Source of the DNA: Acinetobacter gyllenbergii CIP 110306 = MTCC 11365
GTDB taxonomy: Bacteria > Pseudomonadota > Gammaproteobacteria > Pseudomonadales > Moraxellaceae
Assembly: GCF_000413855.1 (NCBI RefSeq)
Contig: NZ_ATGG01000011.1
Location: 124,001-188,000 of the forward strand
DNA length: 64,000 bases
Direction of reading: 5' to 3'
Position numbers and translations under genes: made by a program. Of the stretch, positions 37,122 through 45,044 are shown one piece after another; position 1 is the stretch's first letter; every line of letters starts with the position of its first letter. The notes beneath the pieces were generated by a model, which worked only from the letters and a program-made list of their open reading frames with translations, had not been told where the DNA came from and searched no databases.

Positions 37122-38935
37122 ACTTTGCAACTTTAAAAATTAATCAGCAGCAATGGCGTGCCGCTGGGCAGCGTCTCATTGAAATGGCGATTGCAGAGTT
37201 TCTATATGAAGAAATTATTGAAGTGAAAGCCATATCAGCAGGACGTTATCAGTTAGATCTGGGCAATCGTCAGTATGAGTTTCAAGGCCATCAATATTTG
37301 TTAGGGCACTGGAATATTCAGGACGGCTCGGTACGTGATGTAAGCAAGGGTCAGCAGAGTGACCAACCTGCCTGGAATTTACATGAGTTTATTGTTGCGA
37401 TGGCTGACAGTTCCAATGTAAAGCCATTCACCAAAGCGTATTTGATTAAGGAAATGAATAATACTTGGTTGGCAGAAGCACATCTGTTTAATGAAGCACG
37501 CCTACCAAGCACTGCAGTACTGACTGAACCACATTATAAAGTTGAAGGGATGTTGCGTGGTCACCCTTGGTTGATTATGAGTAAAGGCCGCATGGGCTTT
37601 GGTTATGATGATTATCTGACGTCGGCACCTGAACTCTCACCAGAAGTCAAAGTACTCTGGTTGGCTGTACATCGTGATCTAGCAGAATTCCGCAGTACAG
37701 AACAATGGGATGCTTGTGGTTTATATCAACATGAATTTGATGCCAATGAGCTGCAACAGTTCATCCAAATTTTGAAAGAAAAGAATTTAGATCCGCAAAA
37801 TTACTTTTTGATTCCTGTACATGCTTGGCAATGGCATCAATGGCTGGTTCCAACCTATGCCAATGAAATTGTCGACCAGAAAATCATTGAGCTCAACATT
37901 AGCCAAGACAGCTATGTGCCAATGCAGTCTATTCGCACATTGTGCAATACATCAAACCTACAACGTCATTACATTAAACTGCCAGTCAGTATTTTTAATA
38001 CCGCTGTTTATCGTGGACTACCATCAAAACGTAATCTTGCTGCGCCAGCTGTAACTGGATGGTTAAAGCAAATCCATCAGCAAGATCAAGACCTGCAGAA
38101 GACTGGTGTGGTTTTCTTGGGTGAAGTTGCAACTTTAACCATTCACCAGCCATGTTTTGACCGAATTGAAGGTGCACCTTACCAATTTAAAGAGTTATTT
38201 GGCTGTTTATGGCGTGAGAGTGTCGATCGCTATGTTGATCCATCACAGCAAGTCCTCTCTCAAGCAGCCTTATTGCATCGGGATATTTCAGGTCAATCAA
38301 TCCTGAGCGTACTGATTCAAGCATCAGGTCTAAGTCCTTTGACATGGTTGGCGCAGTTTGCCCAAGTGTGTTTAAGCCCGTTATTACTGTGTCTGTATCG
38401 CTATGGCTTAGCTTTTTCACCGCATGGTGAAAATACCATGTTGGTACATGAAAATGGTGTGCCAAAAGCATTGGTATTAAAAGACTTTATTGATGACATC
38501 AATTTGGTGGATGAAGATTTCCCTGAGTTGGCTCAATTGCCATCTGAAGGTGATTTGTTACTGCGTCATGATGCTGCCGATTTAAGTCATTTTATTTTCA
38601 CTGGTCTATTCATGGTGCATTACCGCTATATCTGTAATGTGTTCTTGCAAGATTACCCAGAATATTCAGAACAGGATTTCTGGCAGACCATTTCCAACAC
38701 CATTGTTGAGTTTAACCAACGACATCCCGAGTTGGCTGAACGTGCTGAAAAGTTTGCCATGTTGCGCCCAACCTACACCAAAATCTGTTTGAACCGTGTT
38801 CGCTTATTTACCACAAGTTATAACGATGAAGCAGAGCGTCCAGTGCCTGTATTCCTCGATCCAATCCCGAACCCAGTCAGCCCTGAAACATTGGCTGAAT
38901 GGTCGATTCAGCAAACTGAATCGAAAGCGGGTTAA
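37118..38935 (+). CDS. NRPS-independent siderophore synthetase, IucA/IucC family (IucC/RhbF-like)
   Basis: Second condensing enzyme, expected to add the second hydroxamate arm to the mono-substituted citrate. 605 residues. Motifs: GHPWLIMSKGRMGFGYDDY, HAWQWHQW, MQSIRTLCN, KLPVSIFNTAVYRGLP and FSPHGENTMLV. The ATGA overlap with the hydroxylase gene and 30-base gap to the acyltransferase place it in one operon. Confidence 0.9.
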   Translation: MNFATLKINQQQWRAAGQRLIEMAIAEFLYEEIIEVKAISAGRYQLDLGNRQYEFQGHQYLLGHWNIQDGSVRDVSKGQQSDQPAWNLHEFIVAMADSSNVKPFTKAYLIKEMNNTWLAEAHLFNEARLPSTAVLTEPHYKVEGMLRGHPWLIMSKGRMGFGYDDYLTSAPELSPEVKVLWLAVHRDLAEFRSTEQWDACGLYQHEFDANELQQFIQILKEKNLDPQNYFLIPVHAWQWHQWLVPTYANEIVDQKIIELNISQDSYVPMQSIRTLCNTSNLQRHYIKLPVSIFNTAVYRGLPSKRNLAAPAVTGWLKQIHQQDQDLQKTGVVFLGEVATLTIHQPCFDRIEGAPYQFKELFGCLWRESVDRYVDPSQQVLSQAALLHRDISGQSILSVLIQASGLSPLTWLAQFAQVCLSPLLLCLYRYGLAFSPHGENTMLVHENGVPKALVLKDFIDDINLVDEDFPELAQLPSEGDLLLRHDAADLSHFIFTGLFMVHYRYICNVFLQDYPEYSEQDFWQTISNTIVEFNQRHPELAERAEKFAMLRPTYTKICLNRVRLFTTSYNDEAERPVPVFLDPIPNPVSPETLAEWSIQQTESKAG

Positions 38936-38965
38936 GTCTTCTTCTAAATTTTATAAAGGTTCGAT

Positions 38966-39604
38966 ATGAAAACAATTTCTCAGCAATTACCTGACTACTT
39001 TGAATACCACGAAGATGGAACACAGTATTACTTACGTCAAGTGCAATATCCACAAGATATTCCTTTGCTGCATCAATGGATGCATGAACCGCATGTCATT
39101 CCACAATGGCAATTGAATAAATCAGAGTTAGATCTACAAGTTTACTTCGACAAAATGCTAGCAGATGACCATCAACGTTTGTTGATTGTGGGCGTGGATG
39201 GCAAAGATGTGGGATATACCGAAATCTATGAAGGTAAACGTGATCGTTTAGGCCGTTATTACCAAGGTGATGACAATGATCTCGGTTGGCATTTGCTATT
39301 TGGCGATAAATCTGTGTTTGGCAAAGGCTTTTTACGTCCAACCATTCGCTTACTGAGTTTCTATATTTTTGAACATTCACAAGCGAAAAAAATCGTGGGT
39401 GAACCAGACCATACGGTTAAACCTTATGCTGCTGTGGTCGCAGAACTTTGCTACGAAACTCAACGTTTAATTCCGATGCCAGAAAAAACGGCAATGCTGT
39501 ATTACTGCTTTAGAGAAACTTTTTATAACAAGTTTGGTGAATATTACCAAACCTCACAACAACAGCTAGCTGATCAGCCAGCCAAAATACTGAGTGTTAC
39601 ATGA
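38966..39604 (+). CDS. IucB/AlcB/RhbD-like N-hydroxyamine acyltransferase
   Basis: GNAT-fold enzyme that acylates the hydroxylamine to form the hydroxamate. 212 residues. The AlcB-domain signature DLGWHLLFGDKSVFGKGF is present, followed by PTIRLLSFYIFEH and GEPDHTVKPY. Aerobactin uses acetyl-CoA; rhizobactin and acinetoferrin use longer enoyl-CoAs. The acyl donor cannot be read from the sequence. The next gene overlaps by ATGA. Confidence 0.88.
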   Translation: MKTISQQLPDYFEYHEDGTQYYLRQVQYPQDIPLLHQWMHEPHVIPQWQLNKSELDLQVYFDKMLADDHQRLLIVGVDGKDVGYTEIYEGKRDRLGRYYQGDDNDLGWHLLFGDKSVFGKGFLRPTIRLLSFYIFEHSQAKKIVGEPDHTVKPYAAVVAELCYETQRLIPMPEKTAMLYYCFRETFYNKFGEYYQTSQQQLADQPAKILSVT

Positions 39605-39972
39605 GCTTATCCATCAATGAGATGCACATCTTGGACATGCGCTTTGCCGCGCATGTCTCAGTGGCCGAATTTGAGCAATGGTTAACGCATATTCAACAAT
39701 ATTTCGAACAAAAAAGAAGTTTTGTGCTGATTATGCAAACCGAGCCGAACACTGAATTTCCTGAAGAATATCGGGTGATTCAGGGGAAATGGTACAAACA
39801 ATATAAACAAGATTTTTATCAATATTGTTTAGGCCTTGCTCGCATTGCCCAAGATGAAGCAGATCGTATTCGATTAGACACGCCAGCTTTGCAAAAAGCC
39901 TGGCATGTTCCTTATTTTGTCAGTTTAGAAAAGACCGATGCCGTGCAATGGGCGATGCAGAGGTACTTATGA
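39601..39972 (+). CDS. small STAS/SpoIIAA-like protein of unknown function in the siderophore operon
   Basis: 123 residues, no signal peptide or membrane segment. The pattern (an early hydrophobic strand; RSFVLIMQTEP; a helix with basic and aromatic residues; a central CLGLARIAQ; the end VQWAMQRYL) resembles single-domain STAS/SEC14-like proteins. That fold call is inference. It overlaps both neighbours by four bases, so it is made together with the acyltransferase and the permease and very probably serves siderophore synthesis or uptake. Not part of classical iuc or rhb sets. Confidence 0.75.
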   Translation: MSLSINEMHILDMRFAAHVSVAEFEQWLTHIQQYFEQKRSFVLIMQTEPNTEFPEEYRVIQGKWYKQYKQDFYQYCLGLARIAQDEADRIRLDTPALQKAWHVPYFVSLEKTDAVQWAMQRYL

Positions 39973-41219
39973 ATCAACAAATAAAACCTGACCAAGATTT
40001 TCCAATCAAAACAGTCTCTGCACTGAGTCTATCTGTAGTGGTGGTGTTGTACCTTGCACATGCATTACCGCTGTATTTTTACAATGTTGCCTTACCTGCG
40101 ATTTTACGTCATCAAGGGGTCGATCTACGCTGGATTGGCATGTTGTCATTGCTGTATATCCCATGGGCATTTAAGTTTTTTTGGGCGCCCTTAATTGATC
40201 GTTTTTATTTTAAGGCGCTCGGTAAACGTAAGACTTGGCTTTTATTTACTCAAATTGCCTTGGTATTAGGTGTCGTTGCCTTGGCTTTGACTCAATTCGA
40301 TTACGGTCTAAGTATCTTTGTCATTGTCGGTTTATGGATTTCAACCTTTGCCGCAACCCAAGATATTGCGATAGATGGTTATACCGTTGAAACCTTTTCT
40401 GAATCCGAATATCGCCTAGGCAGTATGGCGCAAAGTATTGGTGTGGCACTGGGCAGTATGATTGGTGGTGCTGCAACTTTGTGGCTGTATCAATTGTATG
40501 GTTGGCAAACTGCACTGATCTGTTTAGCTGCTATGACAGCACTGACCATGTTGGCGGTGTTTCAAATCAAAGAAAAATCGAATACAGAAAAAATTGCCAA
40601 ACAAGCGCCGAGTTTGATTCGAGCATTTAAACGTCCAGAAATGTTATGGGCTTTGGCGTTGATAGTTTGTTATCGCGTGGTTGAAGCGCCAGCAATGGCC
40701 ATGCTAAATCCGATGTTGATTGATCAAAAATGGTCATTGGCAGAGATTGGTGTACTGATGTCTGTGATTGGCGCGGGCATTGGTTTATTGGCCGCAGTAA
40801 CAGCCGCATTCCTGTTAAAAAAAATTGCAGCAACACAATTGCTGATTTGGGCTGGTTGGGCACGCAGTTTGGTCTATCTGTTACTTGGCGTAGCCGTTTT
40901 ACTTAGTTGGTTTAACCAATGGCATATGTTATTGGGGCTATTTGTTGTGGTTATTTTGGCGATTCGCTATATCGCGATGACCGCTTTATATGCTCACTTC
41001 ATGCATACCAGCTCTAAGGAACAAGCTGGAACAGACTTTACCATTTTGGTCTGTTTTGAGCTGCTGGTTTATTTCATTGGCGGTGCAATGTCTGGTTTCT
41101 TGGCCAAAGCCTTTGGTTATGGAAATTTCTATCTCATTTTAGCGGCAGCATCTGTGTTGAGCGTTTTGCTCAGCCAAGTGTTAATCCATAAAGCAAAACA
41201 AACGGAACAACTCACCTAG
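39969..41219 (+). CDS. MFS permease, RhtX/FptX/AmpG-like (ferric-siderophore import)
   Basis: 416 residues from ATG 39969 (ATGA overlap), about twelve transmembrane helices. The segments YIPWAFKFFWAPLIDR and FAATQDIAIDGY are typical of the RhtX/FptX branch. Members of that branch carry ferric siderophores (rhizobactin 1021, pyochelin) across the inner membrane in place of an ABC system. No siderophore ABC transporter is in the window, which fits. Ten bases before the receptor gene. Confidence 0.85.
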   Translation: MNQQIKPDQDFPIKTVSALSLSVVVVLYLAHALPLYFYNVALPAILRHQGVDLRWIGMLSLLYIPWAFKFFWAPLIDRFYFKALGKRKTWLLFTQIALVLGVVALALTQFDYGLSIFVIVGLWISTFAATQDIAIDGYTVETFSESEYRLGSMAQSIGVALGSMIGGAATLWLYQLYGWQTALICLAAMTALTMLAVFQIKEKSNTEKIAKQAPSLIRAFKRPEMLWALALIVCYRVVEAPAMAMLNPMLIDQKWSLAEIGVLMSVIGAGIGLLAAVTAAFLLKKIAATQLLIWAGWARSLVYLLLGVAVLLSWFNQWHMLLGLFVVVILAIRYIAMTALYAHFMHTSSKEQAGTDFTILVCFELLVYFIGGAMSGFLAKAFGYGNFYLILAAASVLSVLLSQVLIHKAKQTEQLT

Positions 41220-41228
41220 GGGTAATTT

Positions 41229-43487
41229 ATGAAAGTACGTTCACTTTCAACATCATTAACGCTGTTAAGCTTAGCAATCAGTACTCAGCTATATGCTCAA
41301 ACAGTTGAAACAGATGCATCTGTTCAAACGACTGCTGCTGTAACAAGTCAGAAACCAACACAACTTGCACCTATTGTGGTGACAGCATCGCGTTCAGCAC
41401 AAAGTATTGCTGAAATTGCAGGAACAGTTCAGGCCATTGAGCAAAAACAGATTGAACAACAATCAGCTGCGGGACGTAAACTGGCTGATATTTTGGCGCA
41501 ATTAGTACCGTCTTTAAGCCCAAGTAGTGGTACAACAACCAACTACGGTCAAACCATGCGCGGCCGTCAGGTGCTGATATTAATTGATGGTGTAGCACAA
41601 ACAGGATCGCGAGACGCATCACGTCAATTAAATAGTATCAGCCCTGATTCAATTGAGCGTGTCGAGGTTGTTTCTGGTGCAAGCAGTATTTATGGTTCTG
41701 GTGCAACGGGTGGGATCATTAACATCATTACTAAAAAGGGTGCTGGTGATGGCTTAAACTTTGAGTCAAAACTCGGTGTAACCTCTGGTGATAATTTTAA
41801 AAATGATGCCTTAGCCTATGAAGCATATCAATCAGTTGCTTTTAACCAAGGGGATTGGAATGGTTTCCTTGGAGCTGGTTATACCAAGCGTGGTGAAATT
41901 CAAGACAGTCATGGCAATCGAATTGGACCAGAAATCGCACAGACCGACCGCCAAGATACAGAAACTGTTGATGTCAATGGACGTTTAAGCTGGCAATTTA
42001 CAGATAAACAGAAGTTAAGTGTTGGTGCACAATATTATGACGATAAACAAGACTCTGATTACGGTCCTGATTATGGCCCTAATTTTGCAGTTTTAAGGGG
42101 TAATGCTCCTAGCTTAAAAGCTTTAAAAGGTTTTGAAATTGACGATCAACCATTTACTAAACGCTACGCAGTTAATGCTCAGTATCAAAATACTGACTTA
42201 TTGGGTCAAGAACTGAATGTAGAAGCGTATTATCGTAATGAGAAAGCGCGTTTTTATCCAACGGTACTCAGTAACTTTATCCCAGCAGGGTACTACTTAG
42301 CCTATCAATCAGAGTCTGATATTGATGTCGCTGGGATACGTGCCGCAATGACATCAAAGCTTAATCTTGCAGATCGTGATTTAAAGTTGACTTATGGTAT
42401 CGATTATGACCATGAAAAAGATAAGCAAGTAGCTGACTTATATAGTTTTACTAACAATGGCCTGAAATATAATAATACAGGACGTACCTATGATTTTGGC
42501 CCAGATGCGACCATCAAAAATTTAGGTGCATTTATTCAAGGGAATTATGACTTAACTGATGCATTAAATGTACAGGCAGGTCTGCGTTATCAACGTATTG
42601 AAAGTGATACCACAGCATTTAAGCCCACAGTCGCAGCCATTCAAGGGGATATCACGGGCCAACCCGTCGGTACAGTCACAGCGGGCTCTGTAAAACATGA
42701 TAAGACATTGTTTAATTTAGGGGCAGTTTATAAATTAAATGATCAGCAACAAGTATTTGCCAATTTCTCACAAGGTTTTAGTTTACCTGATATTCAACGC
42801 GTATTACGCGATGTCTCAGCAGGTTATGTCGTTCGCTCAGGTAATGTCGATCCAATTACGGTCAACAACTATGAACTTGGTTGGAGATTTCAAAACGACC
42901 TTGGCGCAAATTTAGGTTTAACCACGTTCTATAATACATCAGATAAAGTGGTTCAATTTAAAGCGGATCGTTCAGTCACTGTTGCAGATACAGATCAACG
43001 AATTTACGGCGTTGAAGCGAATGCGAGTATGCCGATTCTAGATCAATTCAATGTTGGTGGAACAATAGCCTATACGCGTGGACAATTTAAGGATGCGGGT
43101 GGTTCTTGGCGTGAACTGAATGCCTTACAAGTTTCACCAGTCAAAGGTACATTGTTTGGTGAATGGAACGATGACAAAGGCAATGGTCTAAGAGTGCAGA
43201 TGTTAGCTGTGAAGGGAACGGATAAAGCATATGAAGATTCTCTAAAGGCGAAATATGATACCAATGTTCGCCCAAATGCAGCGACTAAGATCAAAGGCTA
43301 TGCTGTTATGGATGTGATTGCCAATGCGAAAGCTGGTCCAGGAACGTTAGGCTTTGGTGTCTATAACGTTTGGAATACGGAATATAAAACTGTATTTAGT
43401 CAAGCAGCTGAAGCAGTATATGGTCCTATCTCTAGCCTGCCTGCACAAGGTCGTACTTATGGTTTGAGCTATACTCTCAAATACTAA
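41229..43487 (+). CDS. TonB-dependent outer-membrane ferric siderophore receptor, IutA-like (copy 1)
   Basis: 752 residues. Signal peptide ends near LYA-QT. A TonB box-like IVVTASRS lies near 49, a plug domain with NYGQTMRGRQVLILIDG and IYGSGATGGIINIITKKG follows, then a 22-strand barrel ending in the aromatic-terminated RTYGLSYTLKY. Plug sequence closely follows IutA, the aerobactin receptor. It completes the biosynthesis/import operon and is followed by a terminator. The ligand is probably the siderophore made here. Confidence 0.9.
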   Translation: MKVRSLSTSLTLLSLAISTQLYAQTVETDASVQTTAAVTSQKPTQLAPIVVTASRSAQSIAEIAGTVQAIEQKQIEQQSAAGRKLADILAQLVPSLSPSSGTTTNYGQTMRGRQVLILIDGVAQTGSRDASRQLNSISPDSIERVEVVSGASSIYGSGATGGIINIITKKGAGDGLNFESKLGVTSGDNFKNDALAYEAYQSVAFNQGDWNGFLGAGYTKRGEIQDSHGNRIGPEIAQTDRQDTETVDVNGRLSWQFTDKQKLSVGAQYYDDKQDSDYGPDYGPNFAVLRGNAPSLKALKGFEIDDQPFTKRYAVNAQYQNTDLLGQELNVEAYYRNEKARFYPTVLSNFIPAGYYLAYQSESDIDVAGIRAAMTSKLNLADRDLKLTYGIDYDHEKDKQVADLYSFTNNGLKYNNTGRTYDFGPDATIKNLGAFIQGNYDLTDALNVQAGLRYQRIESDTTAFKPTVAAIQGDITGQPVGTVTAGSVKHDKTLFNLGAVYKLNDQQQVFANFSQGFSLPDIQRVLRDVSAGYVVRSGNVDPITVNNYELGWRFQNDLGANLGLTTFYNTSDKVVQFKADRSVTVADTDQRIYGVEANASMPILDQFNVGGTIAYTRGQFKDAGGSWRELNALQVSPVKGTLFGEWNDDKGNGLRVQMLAVKGTDKAYEDSLKAKYDTNVRPNAATKIKGYAVMDVIANAKAGPGTLGFGVYNVWNTEYKTVFSQAAEAVYGPISSLPAQGRTYGLSYTLKY

Positions 43488-43495
43488 TCCAATCA

Positions 43496-43521
43496 AAAAG
43501 GCATCTGTTTAGATGCCTTTT
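43496..43521 (+). terminator. rho-independent terminator after receptor 1
   Basis: AAAAGGCATCT and AGATGCCTTTT pair around GTTT, followed by CTTTTG. The next gene starts about 20 bases later. Confidence 0.8.
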
Positions 43522-43539
43522 CTTTTGATGATTTTGATG

Positions 43540-44763
43540 ATGAACAATAATCTAAAATTTTTAGCTTTAGCTGCTTTGATCAATGGAACTTGTTTTTCCA
43601 TGATTCTCCCTTTATTGGCTCCACTGACTCGTCAATTACATTTATCTGAATTCCAAGGTGGTGTGATTGTCTCAGCAGGGGCAATCTGTATGGCATTAGC
43701 ATCGATTTGGATTGCGAAAAATAAAAGCAATCAGTCTCCTAAGCAACTCGTCAATTATGGTTTTTGGGGAATGACTTTTACTTGGGCTATTTTTACCCTG
43801 ATTCTGTATTTTGGAACAAAGGCCATTTTACCGACACTATTGATTTTTATTTTGCTGGTACTGAGTCGTGCTTCTACAGGCATTTTTATGGCTTTGCCAC
43901 AAATTGGTCTGCAAAGCTATGTAATGACACATGCGAGTGAAGCCGCTGATCGTAGCAAACAGATGGCTATGTTTGGCGCAATGAATAGTTTTGGCATGAT
44001 TGTAGGTCCATTTGCAACCTCTGTTTTATTATTTGGCGGTTTACTTTTTCCGATGTGGATTGCAGTGGCCTTACTGGGTTTGGTGAGTATTGCGCTTAGC
44101 ATCCTGTTTAGTAAAATCCCAAAAAGCCAAACTGATAGCTCTAAGTTTGAACAAGAAGAAAAGAGTACCACCGAGCATGAGTCGATTCTCAAACAAAGTT
44201 TTATTTGGTTAGTTCTTGGTTTTGCGACATATGTTGCGATTGTGACCTTGAATATGACGGCTGGTTTTTATATTCAGGATCGGTTTTATCTCAGTAGCCA
44301 ACAAAGTGCGATTTATTTCTCTCAATGTATGTTAGTGGTTGGAGTCTGTCTGGTACTGACGCAGCTTTTAATTGTGAAAGTCTTACAACTTAAATTAAAT
44401 AGTTTAGTGATTATTGGTTTAGTCACCATGTGTTTTGGCTTATTACTTTCACTCTATGCACCTACAATTTTTGTATTTCAGGCCAGTTATATTTTTTATG
44501 GGGTTTCTGTGGCATGTTTATTACCAGCATTTACCACAGGCGCTGCTCAGGCCGTATCACAACAATCACAAGTTAAAATGGCAAGTTTTTGTACGGCAAC
44601 ACAGGCATTGGGTTTAATTGTTGGTCCCTTACTGAGTACATTCCTGTACCGTTTTAACACTCATTTTCCATTTTATTTACTCTTATTTTTAATGTTATTC
44701 ATTGGATTGTACTTTTGCTGGTTTTTTATACGCCAACAACAAAAGTATCTTTTAGTCGAGTAA
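43540..44763 (+). CDS. MFS transporter, possible siderophore exporter
   Basis: 407 residues from ATG 43540; the tandem ATG at 43537 is equally possible. About twelve transmembrane helices with a cytosolic loop rich in Ser, Glu and Lys between helices 6 and 7 (near 200-225), as in drug/H+ antiporters. It differs in family from the RhtX-like permease. Its position between two siderophore receptors suggests export of the siderophore; that is context only. No obvious Shine-Dalgarno. Confidence 0.75.
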   Translation: MNNNLKFLALAALINGTCFSMILPLLAPLTRQLHLSEFQGGVIVSAGAICMALASIWIAKNKSNQSPKQLVNYGFWGMTFTWAIFTLILYFGTKAILPTLLIFILLVLSRASTGIFMALPQIGLQSYVMTHASEAADRSKQMAMFGAMNSFGMIVGPFATSVLLFGGLLFPMWIAVALLGLVSIALSILFSKIPKSQTDSSKFEQEEKSTTEHESILKQSFIWLVLGFATYVAIVTLNMTAGFYIQDRFYLSSQQSAIYFSQCMLVVGVCLVLTQLLIVKVLQLKLNSLVIIGLVTMCFGLLLSLYAPTIFVFQASYIFYGVSVACLLPAFTTGAAQAVSQQSQVKMASFCTATQALGLIVGPLLSTFLYRFNTHFPFYLLLFLMLFIGLYFCWFFIRQQQKYLLVE

Positions 44764-44955
44764 ATGAGTCAATAATGTCTATTTTCGTATTTGTCGGGCA
44801 AATACCGCTATTTAACGTTTTATTCATGCTTGGCTGATCATTGTGATGCAAAAGGTTTGTTGTTTATAAGATTGATGCAACCATTTAAATAGATTTAGCA
44901 GGGTGGTGATATTAACAACTTAACAAAATGAATATAGATAAGACATCTTTTTTAA

Positions 44956-44971
44956 AATGATTCTCATTATT
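44956..44971 (+). promoter_or_regulatory. probable Fur box before receptor 2
   Basis: AATGATTCTCATTATT agrees with the AATGATAATCATTATC part of the Fur consensus at all but a few positions. It lies about 75 bases before the start of the second receptor. Confidence 0.65.
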
Positions 44972-45044
44972 ATTTTTATTTAGTATTATAGCCTGCCTTT
45001 TGGATGTTTTTTGAGTGATATTCGGGTCTTGGAGAAAAGAGAAA

